Shown here: in pieces, positions 40,095 through 49,550 of the stretch
Layout of the letters: every line of letters starts with the position of its first letter
Numbering within the stretch: position 1 is the first letter of the stretch
DNA from: DASQJL01 sp036380835
Lineage (GTDB): Bacteria; Eisenbacteria; RBG-16-71-46; SZUA-252
Assembly (NCBI GenBank): GCA_036380835.1
Contig: DASVDZ010000005.1
Location: 1 to 64,000 of the forward strand
Direction of reading: 5' to 3'
DNA length: 64,000 nt
The notes under the pieces: generated by a model
What the model was told of the DNA's origin: nothing
The model's database searches: none
What the model saw: the letters and a program-made list of their open reading frames with translations, nothing else
Position numbers and translations under genes: made by a program

Positions 40095-41512
40095 CGCCGC
40101 GACGCCGGGCCGCGGCCGGCAACGCCGCGCTCCGGGCGCTGCCGTCGGTCGAGGCGCTCCTCTCGGGCCCGGCGCTCGGGGCGCTCCGGGACCACGCGCC
40201 GCGCTCCCTGATCGTCGCCGCGGCGCGGGAAACGCTCGCCCGGGCCCGGGAGGCGGTCCGCCGTGGGAGCGCCGGGGCGCCGGACGCCGCGGCGCTCGCG
40301 CGCGACGCCGCGGAGCGGGTCCTCGCCGCGGTCCGGCCGAGCCTCGAGTCCGTGATCAACGCCACCGGCGTGATCCTCCACACCAACCTCGGCCGGGCGC
40401 CGCTCGCCGACGAGGCGGTGCTCGCGGTCGCCTCGGCCGCGCGCGGCTACACGAACCTCGAGCTCGATCTGGGACGCGGCGAGCGCGGGTCGCGCATGGC
40501 GCATCTCGAGCCGCTTCTCAGGGAGCTCCTCGGCGCGCCCGCGGCCCTCGTGGTCAACAACAACGCCGCGGCGATGCTCCTTGCCCTGAACACCCTCGCG
40601 TCGGGAAAGGAGGCGGTGGTCTCGCGCGGGCAGCTCGTCGAGATCGGCGGCTCGTTCCGGATCCCGGAGATCCTCGAGCGGGCGGGGGCGACGCTCCGCG
40701 AGGTCGGGACCACGAACAAGACCCGCCTCGGCGACTACGAGCGCGCCGTCGGCCCGCGGACGGGCGTCCTCCTCCGCGTCCATCCGAGCAATTTCGCGAT
40801 CGTCGGCTTCGCGGAGGAGCCGTCGCGCGCCGACCTCGTTCGGCTCGCCCGGCGGAAGCGCGTCCCCTACCTCGAGGACGTCGGGAGCGGCGCCCTCCTC
40901 GACCTCCGCCGCTACGGGCTCCCCGGGGAGCCGCTGATGCGCGAGGCCCTGGCCGAGGGCGCGCCGCTCGTCTGCGCGAGCGCCGACAAGCTCCTCGGCG
41001 GCCCCCAGGCCGGCATCCTGGCCGGCTCGAAGGCGCTCGTCCGGGCCGTGAGGGCGAATCCGATGGCGCGCGCGCTCCGCGTCGACAAGCTGACGCTCGC
41101 CGCGCTCGCCGCGACGCTGCGTCTCTACCGCGATCCGGAGCGCGCTTCGCGCGCGATTCCCGTGATCCGGATGCTCGCGGAGCCCGCCGCCTCGGTTCGA
41201 GCGCGCGCCCGGCGGGTCGTGCGCGCGCTCGGAGCGGAACGCGCTGTTAAGACGAAGGCGGAGGTGATAGCCTCCACCGGCGAAGTGGGCGGCGGCGCCA
41301 TGCCGCTCGCGCGCGTCCCCTCGTTCGCGGTGGCGATCCGGGCGCCCCGGGGACGTCTCGAGGGGCTGGCGCGCGCTCTCCGTCTCGCACCCGACCCGGT
41401 CCTCGGCCGGATCGAGGCCGACCGGTTGATCTTGGACTTGCGCACCGTGCCGTCCCGCGACGTGCCCCGGCTCGTCGCCACGCTGGCTCGTGTCGTGGAT
41501 GAGGAAGGGTAG
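40091..41512 (+). CDS. selA: L-seryl-tRNA(Sec) selenium transferase
   Basis: 473 residues from GTG. SelA pattern: LRALPSVEALL at the N-terminus, SVINATGVILHTNLGRAPLA, GYTNLELDLGRGERGSRMAH, ALVVNNNAAAMLLALNTLAS, VSRGQLVEIGGSFRIPEIL and the PLP lysine in CASADKLLGGPQAG (about K300). It makes Sec-tRNA from Ser-tRNA(Sec), so the organism probably inserts selenocysteine, but no selB, selD or tRNA-Sec is in the window. It is coupled to livF, an unusual place for selA. Confidence 0.94.
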   Translation: MTPRRRAAAGNAALRALPSVEALLSGPALGALRDHAPRSLIVAAARETLARAREAVRRGSAGAPDAAALARDAAERVLAAVRPSLESVINATGVILHTNLGRAPLADEAVLAVASAARGYTNLELDLGRGERGSRMAHLEPLLRELLGAPAALVVNNNAAAMLLALNTLASGKEAVVSRGQLVEIGGSFRIPEILERAGATLREVGTTNKTRLGDYERAVGPRTGVLLRVHPSNFAIVGFAEEPSRADLVRLARRKRVPYLEDVGSGALLDLRRYGLPGEPLMREALAEGAPLVCASADKLLGGPQAGILAGSKALVRAVRANPMARALRVDKLTLAALAATLRLYRDPERASRAIPVIRMLAEPAASVRARARRVVRALGAERAVKTKAEVIASTGEVGGGAMPLARVPSFAVAIRAPRGRLEGLARALRLAPDPVLGRIEADRLILDLRTVPSRDVPRLVATLARVVDEEG

Positions 41513-41515
41513 AAC

Positions 41516-43021
41516 GTGGCGATCGAAACCGACGTGGAGCGCTACGCCGATCCGCAGGGATTCGCCCGGGAGGTGAACCTCCCGCTCCTCGGCGTCGCGC
41601 GCGTCCCGCCGGTGCCGGCCGGGGCGCCGGCCGCGAGGCTCCTCACGGCGTCCGCTGCGGACGCGCTCGCCCCGATCGTCGACGGCCTCGTCGAGACCCG
41701 CCGTTCGCTCTCCCTCCACACGCTCCTCCTCGCCGGCTTTCCACACGATCCCGAGTGCCTGGCGATCGGGCTCGCGCTGGGGAGGGAGTGGGGCCGCCGC
41801 GGGCTCACCGTGGCCGTCGTCGACCTCGACTTCTGGAATCCGACGATCGTCCGCCCGGCCGACGAGCCGAACGAGGGATTCGTCGACGTGCTCGAGTACG
41901 GCTGCTCGTTCGGGCGCGTGGCCTGGGAGATCGTCGCCGACCGGCTCTGGGTCGTCGGGCCGGGAAGCCACCCGCCCGACGAGGATCGAATCGCCGAGCA
42001 TCCCGACTGGGCGCGCGCCGCGCGCGTCTTCTCGGGACGCGTCGACGTCACGCTCTTCGTCGCGCCGCTGCTCGATCGCCGGGGCTTCACCGGGAAGCTA
42101 TCGAAGCGGATGGACGCGGCCCTCCTCCTGGCGTCGGTCGAGCGCACGACGCGCGGCGACCTGCGCGACGCCTTCCTCGAGCTCTGGGGCTCGGACGCGC
42201 CGATGATCGGCTGCGTCGGCATCGAGAGCGTGGCGGCGGAGCGGCCGATGGCCCCCCCGGCCCCCCCGGCTCACCCGGTTCCGCCGGCCGAGCGCGAGGA
42301 AGCCGCCTCGCCGAGCGCCACGCTCGCGGGCGCCGGCGCCCGTCTCGACGAGGCGCCCGCCGCGGCGCGTGTTCCGGCGGCCGCCGCCACCGCCGCGGCG
42401 CGCGTTCCGGCCGCCGCCGCTCCATCCGCCCGCGATGCCTCGCTCGCCGCCGTCCGCTCCGCCGAGGAGGACTCGGGCGAGGGCGCCGACGTGGTCGCGA
42501 GCCTCGAGCGCGAGGTGAGACGCGGCATCGTGCGGCGCAAGAAGTCCGCCGGGTTCGGAAAGGCGGCGCTCTGGGTCGGGATCGCGGCGGTGATCGCCGT
42601 GGCGGCGGCCATCTTCGATCTCGTGAAGACGTCGGACCTCTCGCCCGGAAGCGGCGCCGTCCAGTCGCCGCAGCCCGCGGGCGAGGAGCCGGTCGGATCG
42701 CCGCCCCAGGCCCCGCTCCAATCGGACCTCGGAGCCGCGCCGCAGGGCGCCCTTCCCGGCGGCGGGGCACCCGCCGCCTCGCTCCCGTTCCGGGTCCACG
42801 TCGCCTCGTTCCGCTCGGAGGCCAAGGTGGCCGGCATCGTGAGCGATCTCAAGGCGAAGGGCCTCGACGCCTGGTACGAGCCCGCCGACGACCTGCCCGG
42901 CTGGTACCGCGTCTTCGTCGGCCGGTTCAAGACCGAGGAGGAGGCCCGCGCGTACGCGATCCAGCTGCTCGACGCGCGGGTCGTCGACCGCGCCCACAGC
43001 TATCCGTCCACCGCGAGGTAG
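41516..43021 (+). CDS. Membrane protein with degenerate MinD/BY-kinase-like domain and C-terminal SPOR domain
   Basis: 501 residues from GTG. Residues about 60-225 look like a MinD/CpsD-type P-loop fold (HTLLLAGFPHDPECLAIGLA, REWGRRGLTVAVVDLDFWNP, DVTLFVAPLLDRRGFTGKLS). The Walker A glycines and lysine are replaced by GFPHDPEC, so ATP hydrolysis is unlikely. An Ala/Pro-rich linker with duplicated ARVPAAAA follows. A membrane segment (about 355-375, KAALWVGIAAVIAVAAAIFD) leads to a periplasmic SPOR domain (about 425-500: FRVHVASFRSEAKVAGIVSD, WYRVFVGRFKTEEEA). SPOR domains bind glycan-only peptidoglycan at division sites. It is placed 3 bp before smc. Function not established. Confidence 0.78.
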   Translation: MAIETDVERYADPQGFAREVNLPLLGVARVPPVPAGAPAARLLTASAADALAPIVDGLVETRRSLSLHTLLLAGFPHDPECLAIGLALGREWGRRGLTVAVVDLDFWNPTIVRPADEPNEGFVDVLEYGCSFGRVAWEIVADRLWVVGPGSHPPDEDRIAEHPDWARAARVFSGRVDVTLFVAPLLDRRGFTGKLSKRMDAALLLASVERTTRGDLRDAFLELWGSDAPMIGCVGIESVAAERPMAPPAPPAHPVPPAEREEAASPSATLAGAGARLDEAPAAARVPAAAATAAARVPAAAAPSARDASLAAVRSAEEDSGEGADVVASLEREVRRGIVRRKKSAGFGKAALWVGIAAVIAVAAAIFDLVKTSDLSPGSGAVQSPQPAGEEPVGSPPQAPLQSDLGAAPQGALPGGGAPAASLPFRVHVASFRSEAKVAGIVSDLKAKGLDAWYEPADDLPGWYRVFVGRFKTEEEARAYAIQLLDARVVDRAHSYPSTAR

Positions 43022-43024
43022 CCC

Positions 43025-46000
43025 GTGTTCCTGAAACGACTCGACATCCAGGGCTTCAAGTCGTTCCCCCAGCGCGTCCGCGTCGACTTCGGCCCCGGGA
43101 TCACCGCCGTGGTGGGGCCGAACGGGAGCGGCAAGACGAACATCGTCGAGGCGATCCGCTGGGTCCTGGGCGAGCAGAACATGCGGCATCTCCGCGGCGA
43201 CACGCTGGAGGACGTGATCTTCACCGGCTCCGCCCATCGGAAGCCGCTCGGCCTGGCCGAGGTCGCGCTGACCCTGATCAACAACCGGGGCGTGCTGCCC
43301 TCGGAGTACACCGAGGTCGCGATCTCGCGCCGGACGTTCCGGAACGCGCAGAGCGAGTACTTCATCAACAAGAACCTCTGCCGGCTCCGCGACGTGCGCG
43401 ACCTCTTCCTCGACACGGGGATGGGCTCGCACGCCTACTCGCTGATCGAGCGGGGGATGGTCGACAACGTGCTCTCCGACGAGTCGGGGCACCGCCGCTT
43501 CCTGTTCGAGGAGGCGGCGGGCATCATGCGGTACAAGACGCGCAAGAAGGAGGCGCTCCAGAAGCTCGATCTCACGCTGACCGACCTGACGCGCGTCCAG
43601 GACGTCGTCGGGGAGATCGAGCGCGAGGTGCGCTCCCTCGCGCGCCAGGTCGGAAAGGCCCGGCGCTACGGGCGGCTCAAGGGCGAGATCCGGGGGATCG
43701 ACCTCTCGCTCGCCAAGGAGGATCACGACCGGCTCGACGCCCACACGGCCGGGTTCCGGACCGATCGGCAGGCGATGGAAAACCGGCGATCCGAGCTGGC
43801 GGGGCACCTGGCGCGGCACGAGGCCGAGCTCGAGGAGCTCAAGCTCGATCTCCTGAAGCGCGAGGGCGACGTGCGCCTCGCGCAGGAGTCGATGAGCGAG
43901 CACGAGGCGAGGGGGGCCGCGCTCCTGAACGAGGTGGCCGTGCTCCAGGAGCGCCGCTCGAACCTCGCGGAGAAGCTCGAGCACGCCCGTTCCGAGTCGG
44001 GCCGGCTGAGGCAGAGCGTGGGCGAGGTCCGCGCCGCGGCCGCGCGCCTCGAGGAGGAGCGCGGGCGCCTCGAGCGGCTCCAGGTGGACAAGGGGGCCGA
44101 GGAGACGACGCTCGCCGAGCGCCTCGGCGCCATGCTGCCGGCGCTCGAGGCGCGGCGCGCCACGCTGACCGAGCGGAAGCAGCTCTCGCTCGATCTCTTC
44201 CAGGCGCGCGTGCACCAGGAGTCGAGCGCCCGCGCGCTTCGGACGCGCGAAACCGAGCTGGCGGGCCGCCGCGAGGAGCTCCTGGCGCAGGTCGCCTCGC
44301 TCGCGCGCGAGGAGGAGACGCTCCGCGGCTCCCTGGAAGAGATCGCCCGGTCGCTCGAGGCGGCGGTGGTGGTGGTCGATCGCGCCAAGGAGCGCGTGCG
44401 CGAGGCGACCGCCGCCATCGCCGACGTCGAGGCGCGGATCGCGCGTCAGGACGAGGTGGAGAAGCGCGCGCGCGAGGCCCACGCGGGCCTCGAGGCGCGC
44501 CACGCCACGCTCCGGGAGCTGAAGGAGCGCTACGAGGGCTACGACGCCTCGGTGCGCTGGCTGGTCGCGGGGCCGAAGCGCCCCGATCGGATCCTCGGGA
44601 CGGTCGGCGACGTGCTCCACGCCTCGGGCGAATGGCTCGTGGCGCTCGAGGCCGCGCTCGGCGAGGCCGTGCAGTTCATCGTCTCGGAGCGCACCGACGC
44701 GACCCTGAACGCGCTCGCCGCGCTCGAGGAGAGCGGCGAGGGGCGGGCCACGTTCATCTCGCTCGACCGCCTCTCCCGCGCCCGCGTGGCGCCGATCCCC
44801 GACGAGGTGCTCGCGGCGCCGGGCGTGCGAGGGCCGCTCCTCGACCACGTCCGGTTCGAGCCGGGCTACGTCACGCTCGCCTCGTTCCTCCTCTCGGGGA
44901 TCGTGGTGGTCGATTCGATCCCGGTCGGCCTCGACCTGATCGCGCGGTATCCGGACCAGCGGCTCCACTTCGTCACGGCGCGCGGCGAGCGGGTCGTCGG
45001 GCCCGCGATCGTGCAGGGCGGGAGCGGCGCGACGCGGGCCGGGTCGGTCCTCCGCCGGGAGGACGAGCTGGTCCTGCTCCAGGAGCAGATCGAGCGGTCG
45101 GCCAAGGCGCTGGGCGAGACCGTGGCGGCCTCCGACGCGCTCCGCGCCGAGAGGGCGCGGCGCCAGGCGGCGCTCGAGGAGGAGAACCGGGGCCTGGCGG
45201 ACGCCGAGCAGGCGCACCGCGCGCTCGAAGCGCGGCGCGCGGAGCAGACGATCCGGGGCGACGCGATGGGGAAGGCCGCGGAGTCGGTCGCCGGCGCGCT
45301 CGGGGGCGTGGACCAGGAGATCGAGCGGACGCGAGGCGAGGCGGAAGCCGCGGAGCGCGCGCTCGAGACCGCCGACCAGGAGCGCGGGCGCGTGGACGAC
45401 ATCCTCGCCCGCGAAGAGGCGGAGTTCCGCGCCATGGAGCAGGAGCGCGAGCGGATGACGGCGCTCCACGCGGAGGTGCGCATCGAGGCGACCCGCTCCC
45501 GGACGGCCTTCGAATCGGCGCAGCGCGAGATCGAGCGGATGCGCCTCTCGGCCGACGAGGCCGAGCGGGACATCGTGAGCCGGGACCAGGAGGCCGCCGA
45601 GACCGAGCGCCGGATTCGGGAAACGGAGGCGCTCTGCGCGACCCGGGAGGAGGAGCTCTCCCAGGAGATCCGGATCAAGGCCGAGAAGGAACAGGCGCTC
45701 CAGAAGACGCGCGAGCGGTTCGGCGAGGTGAAGGGCAGGGTGGACGACATCGAGACCCGCACGCGCGACCTGAGACGCGAGCACGCCGACCTGACCGAGC
45801 GGCTCCATCGCATCGAGCTGGAGCAGGCCGAGATCGAAGGCGAGCGGAAGCGCCTGCTCGAGCGGATCTGGAACGAGTACGAGCTCGACCTCGCCTCGTA
45901 CGTGCCCGCGGCGCCGGGCGTCGCCCTCGAGGAATCGGGCGCGCTCGCCGAGCTCGAGGAGATCGCGGACGCGGAGGAGGGGGACGAAGGAGCGCCGGCG

Positions 46001-46807
46001 ACCGTTCCCGACGAGGCGATCGTGGATCGCGGGGACGAGACGGCCGGCCCCGCGGGCATGGACCGGATCGCCGGCTCCGGCGAGGATCGCCGCGAGCAGC
46101 TGCGGGGGCTTCAAGAGCGGCTCCGCCTGCTCGGCCCGGTGAACCTCCTGGCCGTGCAGGACTACGAGGAGCGGCGCCAGCGCCTCGCGTTCCTGAACGG
46201 CCAGCGGAAGGACCTCGAGGACGCACGGCGGCAACTCCTCGAAGCCATCGAGAAGATCAATCAAACGGCGGCGGAGCTCTTCCTCACGACGTTCCGCGAG
46301 GTGAGCGTGAACTTCCAGAAGGTCTTCACCGGCCTCTTCGAAGGGGGCGAGGCGTCGCTGATGCTGACCGGCGACGATCCGCTCGAGGCCGAGATCGAGA
46401 TCATGGCGCGCCCGCGCGGCAAGAAGCCGCAGTCGATCGCGCTCCTCTCGGGCGGCGAGAAGGCGCTCACCGCCATCGCGCTCCTCTTCGCGATCTATCT
46501 GGTCAAGCCGAGCCCCTTCTGCATCCTCGACGAGGTCGACGCGCCGCTCGACGACGCCAACGTCGATCGCTTCGTCCGCCTCCTCCGCGACTTCAGCCAG
46601 AACACGCAGTTCATCGTGGTCACCCACAACAAGAAGACGATGGAGGTGGCGGACGCGCTCTACGGCGTGACGATGCAGGAGCCCGGCGTCTCCAAGATCG
46701 TGTCGGTCCGCTGGAACAAGGAGCAGGAGGACCTGGAGGAGGCGCCCGCCCTGGCGGAGCCTTTGCCGGCGGAATCCGCCGACACGGCCGCGCCCGTCGA
46801 GTCCTAG
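43025..46807 (+). CDS. smc: Chromosome segregation ATPase SMC
   Basis: 1260 residues from GTG. The N-terminal ATPase half has FLKRLDIQGFKSFPQRVRVD and Walker A GPNGSGKTN (about 35-43). Two long coiled coils flank a hinge (about 505-680, GYDASVRWLVAG onward). The C-terminal half has LSGGEKAL (about 1140) and Walker B FCILDEVDAPLDD (about 1165). It condenses and segregates chromosomes as a dimer with ScpA/B. An Ala/Glu-rich insertion (about 975-1015) precedes the C-terminal ATPase region. ftsY follows after 10 bp, as in Bacillus. Confidence 0.97.
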   Translation: MFLKRLDIQGFKSFPQRVRVDFGPGITAVVGPNGSGKTNIVEAIRWVLGEQNMRHLRGDTLEDVIFTGSAHRKPLGLAEVALTLINNRGVLPSEYTEVAISRRTFRNAQSEYFINKNLCRLRDVRDLFLDTGMGSHAYSLIERGMVDNVLSDESGHRRFLFEEAAGIMRYKTRKKEALQKLDLTLTDLTRVQDVVGEIEREVRSLARQVGKARRYGRLKGEIRGIDLSLAKEDHDRLDAHTAGFRTDRQAMENRRSELAGHLARHEAELEELKLDLLKREGDVRLAQESMSEHEARGAALLNEVAVLQERRSNLAEKLEHARSESGRLRQSVGEVRAAAARLEEERGRLERLQVDKGAEETTLAERLGAMLPALEARRATLTERKQLSLDLFQARVHQESSARALRTRETELAGRREELLAQVASLAREEETLRGSLEEIARSLEAAVVVVDRAKERVREATAAIADVEARIARQDEVEKRAREAHAGLEARHATLRELKERYEGYDASVRWLVAGPKRPDRILGTVGDVLHASGEWLVALEAALGEAVQFIVSERTDATLNALAALEESGEGRATFISLDRLSRARVAPIPDEVLAAPGVRGPLLDHVRFEPGYVTLASFLLSGIVVVDSIPVGLDLIARYPDQRLHFVTARGERVVGPAIVQGGSGATRAGSVLRREDELVLLQEQIERSAKALGETVAASDALRAERARRQAALEEENRGLADAEQAHRALEARRAEQTIRGDAMGKAAESVAGALGGVDQEIERTRGEAEAAERALETADQERGRVDDILAREEAEFRAMEQERERMTALHAEVRIEATRSRTAFESAQREIERMRLSADEAERDIVSRDQEAAETERRIRETEALCATREEELSQEIRIKAEKEQALQKTRERFGEVKGRVDDIETRTRDLRREHADLTERLHRIELEQAEIEGERKRLLERIWNEYELDLASYVPAAPGVALEESGALAELEEIADAEEGDEGAPATVPDEAIVDRGDETAGPAGMDRIAGSGEDRREQLRGLQERLRLLGPVNLLAVQDYEERRQRLAFLNGQRKDLEDARRQLLEAIEKINQTAAELFLTTFREVSVNFQKVFTGLFEGGEASLMLTGDDPLEAEIEIMARPRGKKPQSIALLSGGEKALTAIALLFAIYLVKPSPFCILDEVDAPLDDANVDRFVRLLRDFSQNTQFIVVTHNKKTMEVADALYGVTMQEPGVSKIVSVRWNKEQEDLEEAPALAEPLPAESADTAAPVES

Positions 46808-46817
46808 CCCTCCCCGC

Positions 46818-47726
46818 GTGGGACTCCTCGACCGGATCAAGCAGGGGCTCGCGAAGACGCGCGACGCCCTCCTCGGGCCGATCGAGGCGGCCTTCACGCC
46901 CGGGCACCGGCTGGACGACGACGACTACGACGCCCTCGAGGCGGCGCTCCTCCGGGCCGACGTGGGCCCCGGGGCGACCGACCGGATCCTCGGGGGGGTT
47001 CGGACGCGGCTCGCCGCGGCCGACGCCCCGGACCCCCGAACGGCCCTTCGCGCCGAGATCGAGTCGCTCCTCCGTCGCGGCGCGCGCGGCGACCGCCCCT
47101 CGCCGCCGCCCCGTCCCCACGTCACGCTCGTCGTCGGCGTCAACGGCACCGGAAAGACGACGACGATCGCCAAGCTCGCCCGCCGATACAAGGAGGCGGG
47201 CGATTCGGTGCTCCTCGTCGCGTGCGACACCTTCCGCGCGGGCGCGGCCGATCAGCTCGAGGTCTGGGCCGGGCGGGCCGGGGTCGATCTCCTCCGCCAG
47301 AGCGAGGGCGCCGACCCCGCGGCCGTGGCGTTCGACGGGATCGCGCGCGCGAGGAGCCGGAACGTCGATCGCGTGATCGTGGACACCGCGGGCCGACTCC
47401 ACGTGAAGTCGAACCTCATGGCCGAGCTCGAGAAGATCCGCCGCGTCATCGAGCGGGCGCTCCCCGGAGCCCCGCACGAGACGCTGCTCGTCCTCGACGC
47501 CACCACGGGGCAGAACGGGCTCGCCCAGGCGCGCGAGTTCGAGAAGTCGGTGCCCCTGACGGCGCTCGCCGTGACCAAACTGGACGGCACCGCCAAGGGG
47601 GGCGTCGCGCTCGCGATCGTGGAGTCGTTACGCGTTCCGATCGAATGGGTGGGGGTGGGGGAGGGAATGGAGGATCTCGTTCCGTTCGATCCCGCGGCGT
47701 TCGCCGCGGGCCTCGTCCCGTCCTGA
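46818..47726 (+). CDS. ftsY: Signal recognition particle receptor FtsY
   Basis: 302 residues from GTG. The NG domain is complete: N-domain helices to about 90, then GVNGTGKTTTIAKLARRYKE (G1), DTFRAGAADQLEVWA, VDTAGRLHVKSNLMAELEKI and TKLDGTAKGGVALAIVES. It ends GVGEGMEDLVPFDPAAFAAGL, typical of the family. There is no long acidic A domain. It receives ribosome-SRP complexes at the membrane; the SRP RNA is at 10167. It converges with the GGDEF gene, whose stop is 19 bp away. Confidence 0.96.
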   Translation: MGLLDRIKQGLAKTRDALLGPIEAAFTPGHRLDDDDYDALEAALLRADVGPGATDRILGGVRTRLAAADAPDPRTALRAEIESLLRRGARGDRPSPPPRPHVTLVVGVNGTGKTTTIAKLARRYKEAGDSVLLVACDTFRAGAADQLEVWAGRAGVDLLRQSEGADPAAVAFDGIARARSRNVDRVIVDTAGRLHVKSNLMAELEKIRRVIERALPGAPHETLLVLDATTGQNGLAQAREFEKSVPLTALAVTKLDGTAKGGVALAIVESLRVPIEWVGVGEGMEDLVPFDPAAFAAGLVPS

Positions 47727-47745
47727 TCCGCCGTCGCCGTCGCCG

Positions 47746-49200
47746 TCAGTCGCCGGCGTAGGTGACCTGGTTCTTCCCGCGCTCCTTGGCGATCCGGAGG
47801 TTCATGTTGGCGCGCGTCCAGAGCTCGTGCGCCAGCTTCTCCCGCGCCGCGCGGTCGAGGCCCCGGGACCGATCGACGTTGAGCGGCACGTCCGAGGGAA
47901 ACATCGCGCCCCCCAGGCTCACGGTCAGCCGGACGGCGTTCTCTCGGCCGTCGAGACCGGGGACGAGGATCGCCATGTTCTGGACCTTGAGGCGGAGGCG
48001 GTCGCAGATCTCCCGCGCCTCCTCGCGCGTGGTCTCCGCGCTCAGGATGATCGCGAACTCCTCGCCCCCCCAACGGGCCACGGTGTCGAACGGGCGGAGG
48101 CTTGACGCCAGGGTCTGCGACAGCTCGCGGAGCACCACGTTTCCGGCCTCGTATCCGTACGTGTCGTTGACCCGCTTGAAATCGTCGATGTCGGCGATGA
48201 CGAGGGACAGGGGGCGCCCCTCGCGGTAGGCCCGCGCGATCTCGTGGTCGAGCTGCCGGCCGAAGTAGGCGCGGTTGTAGACGCCGGTCAGCTCGTCGAT
48301 CATCACCAGCATCCCGAGCTTCTTCAGCGTGTTCAGCAGATCGGTGGCGTGCTCGGCGACGACGGTGAGGATCCCGACGCGCTCGTCCGTGAAGAAGTTC
48401 GGCGTCCGGCTCCACGCCTCCAGCACGTAGAGGAACGGCGAGCCGGGCTCCCCGACGCGCGCCATCGCGAGCGACCGGAAGGCCTGGGCGTCCGGACGCG
48501 CGTCGTACGGCGCGACGGCGACGTGCATGGTGGCGTCCATCGCCTCCGCGTCGACCATCGCCGTGACCGTGCCCGCCTCGGCCACGTCGCCGACGTAGAG
48601 CGGCAGCCCGCGCGCGCCGACCCAGCCTTCGGCCAGCGCGCGATTCCACGGCTCCCCGTCGCTCACCGGCTTGAGGAACCGCGCGTCGTCCACCTCGCGC
48701 TGGAGCGGGTAGAGGCGCGCGTCGTCGCATTCGAGGATCTGCCGGGCCGAGCTCAGGATGGTGCGCAGGATGTCCCCCGCGTCCGTCTGGAGGTACTCCG
48801 CGTTCCGCTCGTCGCGCGTGAAGAGCTTCCGCTCGACCGAGATCAGGTGGGAGAGGCTCCGATAGAGGAGGCGGCTCCGGGCGTGCCAGTGGGGCCGGGT
48901 CGCGCGCACGAGGGGGGCTTCCGCGCCCTCGGCCTCCGTGGCCGGGAGGACGAAGCTCTCCTCGGTCCGGCGCACCCGGTAGCGGACGAACTGTCGGCCT
49001 TCCCGCTGGAATCGGTCGACCCGGTCGAGGACCCCCATTGCGCGGAGCCGCTCGGCGATCTCGTACGTCAGCTCGTCACGCCGGGCTTCGCCCAGCTCGC
49101 CTAGGGACAGCTCGACGAGACGCTTCCGGTCCTCCGGCGACGCGTCGTGGAGGGAGAGTGAGGCGAGAAGGGCCGTGCGGACGCGTTGTGGCTCGTTCAT
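47746..49200 (-). CDS. Diguanylate cyclase with GAF-like sensor region and GGDEF domain
   Basis: 484 residues if started at the ATG at 49200 (MNEPQRVRTALLASLSLHDA). An ATG at 49260 adds 20 residues, but that stretch also contains TATGAT on the minus strand and may be promoter. The first 80 residues are helical and unknown. About 120-295 resembles a GAF domain (ILRTILSSARQILECDDARL; VVAEHATDLLNTLKKLG). The GGDEF domain (about 300-480) has MIDELTGVYNRAYFGRQLDH, IADIDDFKRVNDTYGYEAGN and the active-site variant GGEEF (about 376). It should make c-di-GMP. It is divergent from the genes at 49625 and 49993. Confidence 0.88.
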   Translation of the reverse strand: MNEPQRVRTALLASLSLHDASPEDRKRLVELSLGELGEARRDELTYEIAERLRAMGVLDRVDRFQREGRQFVRYRVRRTEESFVLPATEAEGAEAPLVRATRPHWHARSRLLYRSLSHLISVERKLFTRDERNAEYLQTDAGDILRTILSSARQILECDDARLYPLQREVDDARFLKPVSDGEPWNRALAEGWVGARGLPLYVGDVAEAGTVTAMVDAEAMDATMHVAVAPYDARPDAQAFRSLAMARVGEPGSPFLYVLEAWSRTPNFFTDERVGILTVVAEHATDLLNTLKKLGMLVMIDELTGVYNRAYFGRQLDHEIARAYREGRPLSLVIADIDDFKRVNDTYGYEAGNVVLRELSQTLASSLRPFDTVARWGGEEFAIILSAETTREEAREICDRLRLKVQNMAILVPGLDGRENAVRLTVSLGGAMFPSDVPLNVDRSRGLDRAAREKLAHELWTRANMNLRIAKERGKNQVTYAGD

Positions 49201-49327
49201 TCCCCGGAGCTCTCGGATGCGGGCCTGGATGGACGGGAACCGGCTAAGATCATAGCACATACGGCCCCGGACCGGGGTCTCGCGCCAGAATGGCACGTCG
49301 AGCGGGTGTTGTAAGGCCTTTTTGCGC

Positions 49328-49356
49328 TTGAATTTGGCCACGGGCTGTGCTAACGT
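49328..49356 (+). promoter_or_regulatory. Promoter of the small secreted protein and TPR/AAA+ regulator
   Basis: -35 TTGAAT (49328-49333), 17-bp spacer, -10 TAACGT (49351-49356). Expected transcription start is near 49363, ahead of the candidate small ORF at 49398. Confidence 0.55.
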
Positions 49357-49397
49357 AGGCTGCGTAGCCGGATCGCCTGCCCAAGGAGAGGGTGAGC

Positions 49398-49550
49398 ATG
49401 GCTTTAGGTAGGATATGCGAGTGCGGTCCTCGGCCCTCCCTCGGGCGAGGCCTGCTCCGGTCATCCCCCCCAGATCCGAAACGCCTGCAAGAACATCCAT
49501 TACGGTTACCGAGGGGCCCTTTGGCCCTCGCGCGGGAGCAAGCACGATGA
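49398..49550 (+). CDS. Candidate 50-residue ORF or leader peptide
   Basis: It begins MALGRICECGPRPSLGRG at an ATG six bases after a GTG in the same frame (49392). AAGGAGAGG (49383-49391) is one of the best ribosome binding sites in the window, and a promoter lies 42 bp upstream. The composition is Pro/Arg/Leu-rich, which any frame gives in such G+C-rich DNA, so coding is uncertain. The hairpin at 49511-49530 lies in its 3' part, an arrangement that would suit a regulatory leader. No family known. Confidence 0.3.
   Translation: MALGRICECGPRPSLGRGLLRSSPPDPKRLQEHPLRLPRGPLALAREQAR

Noticed and set aside
42098..46897. Minus-strand open frame of about 1600 codons opposite the SPOR protein gene and smc
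   Set aside because: It mirrors smc codon for codon; no ribosome binding site or motif, and SMC on the plus strand is certain.
49363..49540. c-di-GMP riboswitch near the GGDEF gene
   Set aside because: A GGTTACCGA-like end and a GAAA-like element caught my eye, but the conserved CGCAAAGCC core and paired stems cannot be assembled.
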